Shown: positions 47,126 through 59,965 of the stretch, piece after piece
Numbering within the stretch: position 1 is the first letter of the stretch
Layout of the letters: every line of letters begins with the position of its first letter
Source: Amaranthus tricolor
Lineage: Eukaryota > Streptophyta > Magnoliopsida > Caryophyllales > Amaranthaceae
Assembly: GCF_026212465.1 (NCBI RefSeq)
Contig: NC_080050.1
Location: 4,436,144 to 4,500,143 of the forward strand
Length of the DNA: 64,000 nucleotides
Reading direction: 5' to 3'
Notes under the pieces: model-generated
What the model was told of the DNA's origin: nothing
What the model saw: only the letters and a program-made list of their open reading frames with translations
Databases searched by the model: none
Translations under genes and position numbers: made by a program

Positions 47126-47165
47126 TTATATATATATATATATACATACATATATATATATATAC

Positions 47166-47217
<52 letters not shown>

Positions 47218-50200
47218 GAAAACGATGCACCTATTTGAAATCTCTCAAAGGGAAAGTGGTGCACAAAATAAAACAAAGGAAGTATAAAATTATCTAAACC
47301 AAAACAAGTGAAATCAAATGGTGCACCTATTTGAAATTTTTGAATCTTCTCAGAGGGAAAGTGGTGTAATTGATAAGGATAACATTAGCTAAACCAAAAC
47401 AAGTGAAATTGATACAATGATAATATTATTTAGCTTACAATGCGTATGCTCTACTGAAACATTAACGACAAATTCATTATGGTATCGTCTAACATGTTGA
47501 TCACCTTTCTAGACATTCTTTAATTTAGTTTACGTGTTAATGAGCTACGATATGGTCATACAACTTTTTTCGCATGTTACCTACCCAAAGCTCTCTAATT
47601 TTTATTTATTGCTGTCTTGAATTAGAGGCTAAATAAGACAAATGGAAGTATGTGTTAAGTGACTTGTACAAAAAGCAGAATTATCTTTTAGTGTGTATTT
47701 GAATTCGCTTCTTTTTTTCCCTCCTAGACTTAATCTGAAGTTGGGTTCCAAATTTCTTACTTCACTTGTTACGATACAACATTGCATTACCCGAATGCTA
47801 CTAACTACTAAGTGGCTCCTGTTTTGTTAGAGTAAAGGCCAACATTAATTTCTAAGTGTATAATATGTCTCCATTGTGTCTCATTCCTCTATTCCAATTT
47901 GAAAATTCGATGGTTAAGATTACAACTTTTTTCTTTTCTTGTGAAATTTTTGGTGAACGATGGGTAAACCTCCCATTTTCCACCACCTATATAGTACTTA
48001 TCTCTTGAGTCTCTAAGCTTCATTTCATGATAATCCCTATATGTGATTTCCAATTTTCTGTTATTTAAAGGACTTGATGTTTATTTCTTGATAGCCTATC
48101 TTTGAAGATTTCTGATTTAAATGACTTCTCTGCAGTGATTGTTGGGGAAATCGCTAATTTTGCGGCATATGCATTTGCACCAGCAATTTTGGTTACTCCA
48201 CTTGGTGCAGTTAGTATCATCATAAGGTAAGTAGTTAGTATAATTTCCTATATTATACTATATTTGTTGTTCCTTTCTAGTTTTTATTTTTGTTTTAATT
48301 ATGAAGTGTTTGCTATTATGCCACTTTAGTGCTTCCCTCGCACATATTATTTTGAGAGAGAAGCTACATATGTTCGGGATTCTCGGATGTATACTATGCG
48401 TTGTGGGGTCAATAACAATAGTTCTGCATGCACCTCAAGAGCGCCAAATTGAGTCTGTCGCAGAAGTATGGAATCTAGCCACAGAACCAGGTTTATATTC
48501 TTGTACCATTTGGAATAACTTCCAAGCTGTAAATGCTGTTGAATATTAACCAGTTAAGAGATTTGAAAGGTTTAGGTACAAAGATGAATTTGTGCTCATG
48601 TGCTTGCTCTTGATAATCTTCTATGAAGTACTGAATTTATTGCTTGCCCGTGGCAGGATTCATTGCATATGCAGTCCTGGTGCTAGTGCTAGTTTTCATT
48701 CTTATTGTGCATTATGTCCCACAATATGGGCAGTCTCATGTAATGGTCTACATCGGAATATGTTCTCTTGTGGGATCTTTGTCGGTATGTAGGTGACATC
48801 TTCTTTTACCTTTTTTATTAGAACAATTTGCGAATTACAACCTTAAAGTTTTGGAATTTTGCGAATTACAGCCCCAAAGCCTCAAAGTCAACAACATTCA
48901 GGCCAAATCATAGAACTCCGACCACTTAACCTAAAATTCCGACTACTAAAATGGTCGGAATTCTGTGATTTAGCTTGAATGCTGTAGACTTTGATACTTC
49001 AGTGGTTGTAATTCGCAAAAAATAAACGTTAAGACTGTAATTCGCAAAAGTCCTAAACTTTAAGGTTGTGATTCGCAAATTATTCTTTTTATAAATGAAA
49101 ATTTTGCAAATAATTGTCCTGATGTTGTGGAGCTTTGTTTGCTAAAACAGGTAATGGGTGTCAAAGCTCTTGGAATTGCTTTGAAGTTGACATTTTCAGG
49201 AATGAATCAGTTGGCATATCCCCAAACTTGGGTTTTTGCAATCTTTGTGGCATCTTGCATACTAACACAAATGAATTATTTAAATAAGGTAATGCGTGGT
49301 TTTAGTCCTTAGAAGCATCTATCAATATAATAGGAAATCCAAAGAGCATACACCTTTTAGTTGATGTCTATAAATTTGGATGGTGTTCTATTTTACATAT
49401 GATTGGGGAAAGTTGAGAAAATAAGTGTTTTTCTTGAGAAAAAGGTGACATTAACTAATATAGAAGTAATAATCTAGTGAAAAATATTGGTAACATCACC
49501 GCATTGCGACCGCATTTTTAGTTCACTGCAACCACATTATAGCCCTTGATAACCACAAAACCATTCGCATTGATCGTGAAAGTGGTTATGCGGCCATTAT
49601 TGCAACTTAGACTTTGCACTATTGATACTTGGAACATGGACTAATACTGTCATCGTTTTTATTTCGTATTTCTTTTTTTCCTCTATCACGTGACGTAAAC
49701 TTGAAGATTATGACTATGCCTTCCATTTGCAGGCACTTGATACTTTCAACACGGCTTTGGTCTCACCAATCTACTATGTGATGTTTACGTCCTTCACTAT
49801 CCTGGCTAGTGTAATCATGTTCAAGGTAACTTATTTTATTAATCTAAAATTATTTATAAACATAAAAGAAACATATTTTTGAATTTAGATTTAATATTTA
49901 GGTTCCTAGTTTTGTCGGATCGGGGATAGTTTAGTTGAAAAGAGTTACCCTCCCTTGAATATATGGCTACCTAAAACCGAAATTTTATGGTCTATTGATT
50001 AAAGATCTTGTCTAAGATTGTATCGTCTAGATTTTTAGTTAGCATTTTCATATTTTAGCTTTTTGCGAGTGTTTTTTTGTGTGTTGAGGGGTGTGTTTTG
50101 GGAAGTGTTGACCGGATTTGTCCCTATCATCATAGTATTTCAGGCGTTTCTCGGCTCTGTCATATGCTTATCTGGAAAACTCGTTAAATCTTCGGTTTAT

Positions 50201-50520
50201 AACTCGGATTCGGTTGTTACTCAGGATTGGGCTGGACAAAACGGTTCCCAAATCGTCACGGAAATGTGTGGATTTATAACCATTTTGGGTGGCACCTTTC
50301 TTCTACACAAAACAAAGGATATGGCGGCAGACAGTATGATCGTGTTCTTTTATCCTCAATACCCTTCTGTCCTTTATTAGATGTAGATCTTTTCTCATCC
50401 GTTTTTCCCTTCTTAGGTTCATCACTCTCATTCCCGAGAACACCGAAACACTCTAACATAGACGCATTTGACGTAGAGAGTGCCCCGCTGGTAAACCAAG
50501 AATTAGCCCGGATATCATAA
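42854..50520 (+). CDS. NIPA-type magnesium transporter
   Basis: Nine exons: 42854-43013, 44495-44551, 48136-48226, 48330-48490, 48657-48784, 49151-49288, 49733-49825, 50225-50333, 50417-50520. They sum to 1041 bp (346 aa plus stop), all phases fit, and all introns are GT-AG. The NIPA family are multi-pass membrane proteins believed to move Mg2+. Blocks seen: [137 protein letters not shown] and [18 protein letters not shown]. About nine hydrophobic segments, with a polar C-terminal tail. Length is normal for plant NIPA proteins (about 330-350). Intron 2 (3.6 kb) is loaded with repeats. Confidence 0.93.
44760..45165 (+). mobile_element. RTE-type LINE 3' relic in NIPA intron 2
   Basis: The decayed frames preserve the C-terminal pattern of plant RTE LINEs: tggttttggcatgtccaaag (W-F-G-H-V-Q like), a block rich in aagagggagagg (basic K/R stretch followed by the ED...DLE region), gaatggagaagatttcatgt (W-R-x-x-I/F-H-V like), and a short tail ending in tcattgttgttatgg, resembling the (TTG)n tail of this clade. 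Many stops. Confidence 0.6.
45728..46080. mobile_element. MITE in NIPA intron 2 with gggtgtttggtaaatgac ends
   Basis: Left end gggtgtttggtaaatgac; the complement of the right end is gggttgtttggcaaatgacc. The inner arms also pair: gcttttagctttttagttgg against the complement of ccaactaaaaagccaac. The ends resemble hAT MITEs (GGGTGTTTGG), but no 8-bp duplication is seen. Confidence 0.7.
46573..47250. repeat. Tandem duplication of a 336-bp unit containing a mixed (TA)n/(TATACA)n tract
   Basis: The unit starting at caagtgtacaatttttgttg is present at 46573-46908 and again at 46909-47247. Each has the same 150-bp unique part (gggcacgcaaaataaagaat ... gctagcaattgagctagaac), a TA-rich tract with interspersed catacata words, then taaagaaaacgatgcaccta. 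The unique part differs at few positions, so the duplication looks recent. It lies in NIPA intron 2. Confidence 0.92.
48811..49092. mobile_element. Foldback MITE in NIPA intron 5 with ttgcgaattacaacc arms
   Basis: The left arm aatttgcgaattacaacctt is the inverse of the right end aaggttgtgattcgcaaatt. The arms pair for about 120 bp (gaattttgcgaattacag / ctgtaattcgcaaaagtc; cctcaaagtcaacaacattc / gaatgctgtagactttgata), with a ccgaccactt...aaatggtcgg centre. A one-armed relative lies at 40900-41040. Confidence 0.85.
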
Positions 50521-53421
50521 TCAAGGCATGTATCTTCTTAATTTTTATGGGGTTGGCAACTGTTTTTAATACAAGTGAATGAGCTTTCAATTTTTAGGCC
50601 AAAAAATATCGGCTGCAAAGTGAAGCAGCATGCAGTCCAGCATTAATGGATTGCACTGTTCTTTGATACATCCACCATCGTCCATCGGCTCTACCTATAC
50701 CGTGTGCTTTACTTTCAGTCGGGATATTAAGAAATCTTAAGCGGGCTTTTGAGTGATTGATGATGAATACTTTGTCGATAGTTAAGATCAATACTACTTA
50801 TTTTAGGTTCGAGCCTGTCTCTGTCACAGGTTGTATAAACACAAAGAGGTGAATTGAGAATTAAAATTCATTGTTGATCTCTTCTTTTGAGGGGTTGGGT
50901 TCATCATATGTACCATTTTGTATCTCATATATATTCTCTTGATTTTGCTGTCTTACCACTTATTAGTTACGATTATTCAATTTTTTTTGTTTATGTATAT
51001 TAGACATCGACGCACCAATGAGGCATGTTATCTAACGACTCCTATATTTTGTCTTTTCCATTGAATTTGCTATACTATAATCAAAAGAGCTCTTATTTCA
51101 GTTTGTGTAATGTAGCAAATTTTCAGAGGGAGAATGTGCTTGAAAAATATATTCACTCGTTTTTTTGTTAAAAATAAGCGGATGTAAAATGCAATTGTTT
51201 GTAGATTAGTTACTCAGCGGAAGATCATGTGAACTTTCTAGTTTCTACCTTTCAGATTTGATTACCTCACAATTAGAGGTAGTCATGGGCGAGTAACGGA
51301 CCTGACATTCTTATAAGAGTTTGCCTGCGGGCTCGAATTTTCAAAATTCTGATCGCTATTGTGGGATATTCTTTTATCTGACGGAACCCATTCAAATATC
51401 AAATTTTTTTCAAAATTATTGTCTGAGTCTGCCTATTTTTCGAGCGGAATGGGTTGAGCATAGCGAGTAGTGTACCCATGAAAAGCAATACTTACAATGC
51501 CGTTATAACATTGATGATTAGTCTTATCTTTGGACTATTTCACATAAACCTTGCTTTGGGTTTATTGAGTCACTTTCAGTATCACCACATAGTTGTGAAG
51601 AAAATGGCTGACGTTCTTGAAGTCTAACAGACTTTCGTTAACTTAGAAAAGTCCAGTTTTGCTACAAGCTGTTCATGAACGTATCTACTTCAATTAATCA
51701 CATCAATGGAGTTTTGAAAACGAAAGAATGCACTTTTTCCGTTGCGTGGTCGAGTGACTCAAATGTCGAAAGTCAAAAATGTTTCTTTGTTCCATTTAGA
51801 TCGTATGTAACCTTTTGATGTGAGGCTTTTATGATTAAATGTAACAATCTTAGTGGGACAGAGGAGTTTCTAAAACATTTAAAACTTCATACAGGTTTAA
51901 ACTCGTAGAATTCTTATTGTCCGATTTAACGGTGTTCTAAAATGATAATGGATGTAAATAGGCTTGGTCTGAATCTGATCTGTAAATTTGTGAAATCTTA
52001 ATGTTACTTTGCTGGTAAATCACAAGTGAAGGTTTTTGTTTAGCTTCAAAGATTTTCTTTAAATTGAGCAAAAATAAACATATTTAAGAACGAGGTTTTA
52101 TTAAAAATAATTTGCTAACTTTATAGGAAAAAAAAATAAAAAATATTTGCATCATCATTGTACGTAGTGTATTTCGCTTATAGACTATAATCAAAATTTA
52201 GAGAGAGATGGAAAACGACAACTCATATCCATACAAAAGTATGCTTAAAGAGTTCTCTGATTTAAAAAAGACACTCAGATAGCAAATGGATTGTTTTATA
52301 TCATTATAAGTTTATAACTATTTACACTTGGAATTTACCAGATTCTCCTGTCAATTGGGATTGTTTCATACCATTTGCTATCGAGTGCCAATCAATTTGG
52401 GTCAATTTTCATGGCCATAGTATACTAGTTGCAAGAGACAGAAAAAGTAATAATTAATCAAACCACAAGGGTAAGAGATGATGTCCATTCTGGATGGACA
52501 GAAATATTATTGTTTTTTTGATTTTGAACTATAATAGAATATTCTAAAATAACTCATAATTTTATAAGGATAAAGTTATATATATTCGATCTCTTATTTT
52601 ATCTACAAGACATATACTAACTGACTTCGTATTAGGATTTTGACTAGAGCAAATTCAAATTCTGGTATATGATGTGTCGAACACTCATATATGCATGAGT
52701 GCTGAACTAACTCGGTTGCCATTTAATGTGTTATATGTTACACAATAAAAAATTAATACAATGTTTGGATTGCAGATTAGTGAAGAAAAAAAAGGGAGGA
52801 GAGGGGTACGGACGGAGAGTGCACCTTATTTGTTTAAAAGGAAAAGGAAAAAAAATAAAGGAAAATTAATGTTTTTCATTCAAATTTTTCCACTTTAAAA
52901 AATATTGTATTTTTAATATAATTTATTTATGTTTTCCTTTCAAACCCCTCCTTCCCTTACTTTTTATCAACAAAACAAGAGATTCTCCATCTTTCTATAT
53001 TTCTTCCCTCTATTCAAACATAGTGTAATAGAAATTCTGATCAAATAAATAAGGTGATATCCTAAATAGACCTCGGTCTAGATTTTCTCTTATTGTTAGT
53101 GTTGTTACTATATAGTGCAAGACATGAGATGATGTTGAAAGATTGACGCTTTGAGAGTCATCTTTAAGTTAGGTGCACTATTGACTTAATTAGCTTAATA
53201 GCAAGAAATTGAGCACCCATCAACACAAAAGCTAAGCTTTTCACATAACTTAAACTCATACAAACAACTATACATACATTCCCCAAGTTGTCAACTTCCA
53301 TAGTAGTTGAACTAATACTCTAACTTGTTATACTCCAAAATCCCAAAACAAACCAAATCAAACCAAACCAAACCCAACCCATTTCTTAAATCATTAACAA
53401 AAATTTGATCATCCAAACCAA
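50521..53421. other. Intergenic DNA, 2.9 kb, no gene seen
   Basis: The first few hundred bases are likely the 3' untranslated region of the NIPA gene. 51270-51480 holds a relic rich in gcgggctcgaatttt and gagcggaatgggttga words, perhaps a decayed hAT MITE like 25450-26029. 53200-53421 is C/A-rich (repeated aaccaaaccaaaccc) and probably the leader of the next gene. Otherwise AT-rich with nothing recognisable. Confidence 0.45.
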
Positions 53422-53943
53422 ATGGAATTGGATGAATTCACCTTCCCTACAACAAACCCAAGTACTCCGATCGATTCGCCGCCATTATGGCGGCTATCTC
53501 CTTCAGCATCTCCTACACCCTCCTATAATCAAAGCCCAACAACAAAAGAATCAAATTTTGTCCCCAAAAAAAGAGATCAAAATGGGAATTTTTACTCAAG
53601 AAAAAGTTGTTCTTTTTTAGAAGGAAAGTGTTTGATGAAAAGGTCAAAAATGGGGACAAATAATCATCATAATACTATGTATATGCAAGATGATGATCAA
53701 GAGAAGATGGATATGATATGGGAAGATTTGAATTATGAAGAATTATTTAAAAATAATCATGGGTTTAATCCTAAATTAAATAATGAAGTTGTAGAATTTG
53801 GATGTGTTCCTGCTTCTTTTAGATTGGTAAGAACTAATAATATGAAAAATAATACTTTTAAGAAACCTAGTTTTTTTGTTTTTGTTAAGATTATTAAGAG
53901 ATTATTTGTTCTTCAACAATCTGCTAAGAACAAATCTTCATGA
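53422..53943 (+). CDS. Small plant protein of unknown function
   Basis: Single exon, 173 aa, ATG at 53422 in a good context (aaccaaATGG). The N-terminal third is Pro/Ser/Thr-rich (MELDEFTFPTTNPSTPIDSP, LWRLSPSASPTPS) and probably unstructured. Around residues 90-107 is an acidic motif with EKMDMIWEDLNYEEL. The C-terminus is hydrophobic then basic (FFVFVKIIKRLFVLQQS). I recall small uncharacterised plant proteins with an EKMDxLWEDxNEEL block and an LKxLxKLFxLQ tail, and this matches that layout, but no function is known to me. Clean frame, no damage. A second frame starting at 53405 is a shadow. Confidence 0.75.
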   Translation: MELDEFTFPTTNPSTPIDSPPLWRLSPSASPTPSYNQSPTTKESNFVPKKRDQNGNFYSRKSCSFLEGKCLMKRSKMGTNNHHNTMYMQDDDQEKMDMIWEDLNYEELFKNNHGFNPKLNNEVVEFGCVPASFRLVRTNNMKNNTFKKPSFFVFVKIIKRLFVLQQSAKNKSS

Positions 53944-56600
53944 ATCATCTACATGTACTTAATTTTTTTTTTAATTTCAATTTATAAGTTTAGCACTTAT
54001 ATTTTTTATATACATATAATATTATATATAGAGGAAAATAGAATAATACATGATTGTATTTCTATAACATATGGTTTGATTATTGAATTTAGTTTGATTC
54101 ATTTTTAATGTTATTCTGGGCTGACCCAGAAATTTGAGAGGCCGAAAGAAAAACATTAATTATAAGCCTCTAATTTTAATATATTATCATAAGCCCTTAA
54201 CTATTAAATATTAAAGCTTTTTTTGTTGATGAATCTGGGATACAGTCCCTTCTTACCTACAACCCTGTGTTTATTTACCGACTAAAAATTATTTTTTACG
54301 ATGATTTGTTTTGGTTCATGTATGGCTTCATATAATTGGTATTAAGGTTTTTAATTTGATATTATCATTTGCTCACAATTTGATAGGAGTATTAGATTTG
54401 CAAATATTTACTCATTAGTTTAGCTTTTATATTGGATTAGTGCGTGTAACATCCACATTATTAGGCAATCAATCATATGCTAAGATGCAAAAAAGGTAGA
54501 ATATGTTTGTAAATGAAAACGTTTGGAACTTATGAATAAATTAAGTTTCTTTTAGTGATTATTTTAATTGTTTGGGCTTTTAAATATTTTAATTTGGCTT
54601 AATATCTATGGATTCTTTAATTAATTAGTCAAGTTAAACACTTTAAGACTTGTAATGCTTTCGATGTAAATATATAAATATAAAATGATAGAAGTATGAC
54701 GTGCATATTGCAAGAGCTAATTTTGTAAGAGGTTATCTCTCGGTGCTAGATGACCTTAAAACAAAAAGCATGAAATTTGTCTTTCTAGCTAGAATATGGA
54801 GTCTACTATCATACAACTACCCGGTTTAAATGATAATTTGAAGAACAACACCTTAAATATGTTCTAAAATCTTATTTGTGGCATATAACCACATTGAAAT
54901 AAAGGGATAAAAACCAAGTTTAAACTTTAAACTATCAACATAAAACTAAAGAAATACCATCTAGTTAGTAAATCAAATAATAAAATTTAAACAGATTATC
55001 GATTAGAATTTAGAACTATTCTTGTATGATCTCAAATAAGGAATTTATATTCTCGTATGTATATTAGATGAGCTATTTAACCCAGGTTCAGTGACGCTTT
55101 GTGGAATTTGGGTTGAAATAAAAAATTAAAAAAGGAAACTTTGTTTAAAATTATCTTTCAAATTAAGTAATTTGTCATAGTGGGACCCAATTTATTGGAA
55201 AAATATGTAGTTCTTGATCAGTCTCACTTCTACTTCCTTAGTCTTTCCACCAAGTACCCACTATGTGTTTTTGTTGATTTGCGCGTGATGAACGCAGCTG
55301 ATAGTGGGAACACTATACAAACTAGATTAACGGTACTAATTTTGTCTTATAGATATGTTAGTCTTTAATGGTTTTATTAATTCATCATTATGGAAAAAAA
55401 AATCTTATATGGAAGCATTTGGAATGTTAGTAATCTAAAACTCAACATCAAGTTCAGTTTGGATGGGATAAAAATGATGATAAAGATTATAGTTTGAATT
55501 TTGAAATTACTAATTTTATCTAGATTATGATATTGATAAATATTTTATCTGTTGCACCAAATTTGTTATAAATGCAAAATTCTAATTCTTAGCTTGGTTG
55601 TGGATTGTCAAATAAAAAAGATAAAAAAAATAAATAAATAAATAAGCAAAAAATTTATGTAGAAAAGATGTAGAGAAAATTGAGTTTCTAATTGAGACGG
55701 TAAGAGATGATGTGAACTCATTTCTAAATATAGAGTTATAGAAAATCACAAATTCTTAGTTGAGACGGTCTTTACAAAAGACCTCTTGAATATGGGCTGA
55801 CCCATATTTCAAATTTAAAAAAAAAAAAGAAAAAGAAATTGTCTCACACGCGTTTCCTAATCACTTCCATATAACTTTTCAACTTTCATTTTAATTTTTT
55901 TGCCTGACAAAATCAATAAATTTTCTTAAATCACTGAACTTCCATTTCAACTTCCCTCTAATTTCACTTGCTTTCAGTTTCTTTTTCTTAACTTCTTCAT
56001 TTTCGATCTCAAGCTTTTTCATTGTCGTGCTTCAGTTCTCATTCTCATCTTCACCATTTGCGGTTTTCATCTATGTATTAGGAGTTTTATCCTTTCCATT
56101 TGTGTGTATCAAACTTTTATTTTTTATTTTAATAACTTCACCATTGTCGTATCATCTTCACCATCTTCGTATTTTGGTGTTAAATTTGGTGCTTCATCTT
56201 CACTATTTTCGTTTTTAAAACTTCCATTTTCATTTTTTTGGGGTTAATCGTGTTATATATTAGTTGGAATTACAATCCTGTGGTTTTTTTTTTTATTAAA
56301 ACTTCATCAATGGTGGAAAACAATAATGCTGAAGAAGACAATAAAATTGAAACTAAGGAAGGAATGTAAGTTAATGTTTGGACCTAATTAAAGTTTGTAG
56401 TTTAATATTTTACTATTTTAAATTTGTTTGTTTTTCGATTTTACTTATTCTTGATTTTTAGGGTTTAAAAAATGGAAAAGATAAGTGATGATACTGTCTT
56501 GGCTTCTGTATTCACAAAGAAGATCAAAAAGGTTCCTTTTAGGATTAAAATGACAACCCTCAACAGTCAAAGGTGGCTGATTAAGTACCCAAACAAAGGG
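53944..56600. other. AT-rich intergenic DNA
   Basis: 54110-54260 (gctgacccagaaatttgag ...) and 55755-55810 (gagacggtctttacaaaagac, gggctgaccc) hold short transposon relics, the second related to the gagacggtctct family. 56010-56360 has a T-rich stretch followed by an ATG at 56310 and acidic codons (NNAEEDNKIETKEGM), then at 56473 another short ATG frame (KISDDTVLASVFTKKIKKVP). These may be exons of a captured or dead gene, but I cannot name it. Confidence 0.35.
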
Positions 56601-56614
56601 CTTATAGTAGTTGG

Positions 56615-57195
56615 AATTATAATATTGTGCATTTAGATTTATAACATTATGTATTTGTGTTTATAATAGTGGTATCTGTCGCATTGTTTTGTATTCATAT
56701 TTGAGATTATGTTGGAATTATAACAGTGTGTATTTAAATTTATAATATTGTGTATTTAGATTTATAATATTGTATATATGGGTTTATAATAGTATGTATT
56801 TGTGTTTATAATTGTGTGTAGTTTATAATATTTGAATTTATAAATTAATGTTATAATCCTAACTAAATAATGTTATACCCCCAACTAAACAATGTTATAA
56901 TCACAAATAAACTATGTTATAACCTCTAAAAAACTATGTTATAACCCCAATTAAACTATGTTATAACCCTAACTAAACAAGGTTATGCTCCCACTACTTT
57001 AAGTTATAAACCAACTAAAAATGATATAACCCACACTAGACAATGTTGTACTCTCATCAACATCAACCTATGTCAAAGGTTTACAGTTATAATACCAATT
57101 ATATTATGGTATAACTACAATATATGTTCTTATAACACAAAATATATTATGTCATAACCCCAAATATATGTTGTTATAACTCCAAAATATATTAT
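56615..57195. repeat. Minisatellite region based on ttataa words
   Basis: 56615-56850 repeats ttataatattgtgtatttag-like units. 56850-57195 repeats tgttataaccccaactaaac-like units (about 20 bp) more than ten times with drift. The array ends exactly where the gypsy LTR begins (57199). Confidence 0.8.
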
Positions 57196-57198
57196 GTT

Positions 57199-59797
57199 TG
57201 TAACACCTCGTAATTTATCTGGTTTAAAAATAAATAAAATATAATAAAATAAAGTATAACAAAATAAAATAAATAAGTAATATTGAATTATATTATTTTA
57301 CTTGGTTAATTATAGGAAACGAAGTAAGTTTAATTTAACGGTAACGCGTTTTATCGCATACGTTGTTATCGCGTAATATTTCTTTTCTGTTTTTAACAAA
57401 AAAAATAGACAATTATATAATTAATAATTAATTAAAAAAAAATAAAAGACTAGAGGAGGGGAAGGGTGGCCGGTTGTGTGGAGGAATGGGAGGAGTCTTG
57501 TAACTCCTCTCATAAGTGTGTATTATGGCACATTAAGCTCATTCCTTAATTGCCTATTAATCCTTGTGAACACCATTTGAATTCTTCACCCTTCTAAGCT
57601 CCCAAGTGAACAAAGAAAATCAGAAAAATTCTCTCCTTTGTGCTTTTGGTTCGGCATTTCCAAAAAAAAAAAAAAAAAAAAAATTGTTCTCTTGTTTTTC
57701 CATTCAATCTTTTGATCAAAGAGGTAAGTTTAATTGAATTGCTAGTTATAGATTTTATATACAAGGTTTTCTAAGATGAATTACATTTTACGTATAATGA
57801 TATCCTATGACTTTGAGGAGGATTGAGTATATTTTTATGTAATTTTCTTTAACAATCCTTTAATAAACCTTAACTTTGTTAAAAGGATTAAGTTATGTTC
57901 TTGATTTATATTCTTTAACAAAGTTTAAATTTGTTATAAGAATTGAGTTTATGTTGATGTTTAAATAAATTTCTTTTATGGTTTAAATTTCTCTAACTAA
58001 AGTTCAATTTGTTAGTAGAAATTAAGTTGGTATGGATTAAGTTATGTAGTCATCCAAGGGTTTAATAATCCTTTAGCAAAATTTGATTTGTTTGAAGGAT
58101 TGTGTTATATTTATATATATGTGTCTTGATTTAAAAGGGTAATTTGGTTTTGTAATTCTCTACAAAATTTAATTTGTTAAGAGAATTAAGTATTTAATTT
58201 AGTTATCATAATTTATGAAATTTCAAGTCTCTTGAAGGATTTGTTGAATGTGACCTTGCTAGAATTATTTTGGTTATGAGATTTAAAAGAAAAAGGGGTT
58301 GATAATGTATATATAAAATAATAATAATTATGAAGCAGCAGCTGATCTGCCTCGTTAAAGGTGCCGACCCGGAAACGTTAGTTGTTTTCCGTTGTTTTAT
58401 GCACCGTTGCGTTAAAAACTCGTTAAACGCTTAAAATAATTAAAAATAGTAAATGGATGTTAGAAATTACGAAATTTGGTACCCAAGGTAATTGACGCGT
58501 TCCGAACGCAATGGCGAAGTCGGATTTTTCATTTGAATTTTCTAATCTGTCCGAAATGACCCTTAAAGTTTCTGGTCAGAACTTGAAATTTGGAACCATT
58601 GGGAATTGGATCTAAACAATTAAAAATTATCAAGTCTTCGTGATATTTTAGCGTATGGAGTGGATTAAATGTGTAAACACGTCCTAATACGTGATCGTTT
58701 TGTGTGTGTGTTATTTAGGACCTCGATTCATAAGAGGGCGAAATTTCTGTCGTGCTTGAACTTTGTTGTTGCAGCGCTTAAAGGTACACGCTTAGACCAT
58801 ACTGTTTATATGGTTGTGCAAGTAGTGTTGTTTCATTTCTAATCAAGGCTTTGTAAATCACATAAGAATTAGGCACTCAAATAATTTGAAAGGAATTAAT
58901 TGAACATTAACAATTTATGTGTTTGTCACCCAAAAGGGTTGACCTTTGGTTATGTACCCAAAAGGGTTAACGTATTGGTTTGGATTATTATAATTATTGT
59001 TCCCATGGCAGTTTTGGATCATTACGGTCACCATGGGGGTATGCATACTTTACCCTTTGACGACCCGAACAGGACGGGCAACATCTTAGGTCGGTGGTTG
59101 CCTTGGGATTAGCTCTCCCAAGTGTATTCCTCCAAAAAGGATTGGTTTATACTTGAACGACCCGAACAGGACGGGCAACGTTACAAGTTGGAATTATCTA
59201 ATAATGAATGATTTATACTTGAACGACCAGAACAGGACGGGCAACGTTACAAGTTGGGATTAACTAATAATGAATGTATTAGAGCCTATGCATGCTAGGA
59301 TGAACATTTTGCTTGTATTCAACCTGATTGATATTTGTATGAAGTCTCTGACGTGTATTGGTTTGTTTCTTTGGAACCTACTGTGTGTTGTCATACGACG
59401 ACTAGTAGGTTGATTGCAGGTGGGGTCTGGAGTGAGATCTCGACTTAGAACCCGTAATCATCAAGACTATGTTATTATCTTTTGTATTAGATTATGAGTA
59501 GAAAGAAACTTTGTATTTAAGTAACAAGGGATAGTGTAGTTTTCTTTTCGCTTCCGCTATTTTGATTAGTTTGTTTAGAGGCCTTTAGGCTCTCGAGTTG
59601 TACGTTAGAGCTTCCGCTGACTTATTATCTTTCACGTTGGTACTGTTTTCTGTTTATCTATATTTCTTTATCGACGAAACGTTGACGGTCCTAGAGAAAA
59701 GTCTTCTCTGGAGTCCTAAGAGTGAACCGGAATTTGTATTTTTATATGGATTTCCGGGTCACTTAAACCGGACCGTTCCACTTAAACCGGACCGTTC
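57199..59797 (+). repeat. 5' LTR of the gypsy element
   Basis: Starts tgtaacacctcgtaat and ends directly before the primer-binding site, about 2.6 kb. It includes a 20-base A run (57661-57682) and a minisatellite. The last bases repeat acttaaaccggaccgttcca in tandem (59761-59796). With no 3' LTR, the ends cannot be verified by comparison. Confidence 0.65.
59056..59280 (+). repeat. Tandem repeat in the LTR, period 66 bp
   Basis: Units with cgacccgaacaggacgggca occur at about 59059, 59156 and 59224. The last two are full 66-bp copies starting tttatacttgaacgacc (59146 and 59212); the first is partial. Confidence 0.85.
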
Positions 59798-59799
59798 CA

Positions 59800-59811
59800 A
59801 TTGGTATCAGA
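59800..59811 (+). other. Primer-binding site (initiator tRNA-Met type)
   Basis: tggtatcagagc follows the LTR by 2-3 bases and is complementary to the 3' end of plant initiator methionine tRNA, the standard minus-strand primer of many plant retrotransposons. Confidence 0.85.
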
Positions 59812-59965
59812 GCCAACGTTCCATAGATGATAAAGGAATAAACAACCTAGTAGAGAGTTGGGGCACAGTCCTTAGGACGTATTTTTTTGTTGAAATGTGT
59901 TTGTGTTGTAAGTTGTTTTGTGATAGTAATGTTTTGTTTTGTACTTTCGTGTAGAATCAGAATTT

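Noticed and set aside
50063..50224. Extra NIPA exon upstream of the DWAGQNG exon
   Set aside because: The frame is open, but the family joins IMFK directly to DW, which needs the acceptor at 50224; the upstream part is intron.
56027..56218. Phe/Leu/Ser-rich 63-aa frame
   Set aside because: T-rich DNA gives hydrophobic frames by chance; no start context or family resemblance.
58900..59112. 70-aa frame with a hydrophobic segment in the LTR
   Set aside because: It lies across the LTR minisatellite and no retrotransposon LTR protein of this type is known to me.
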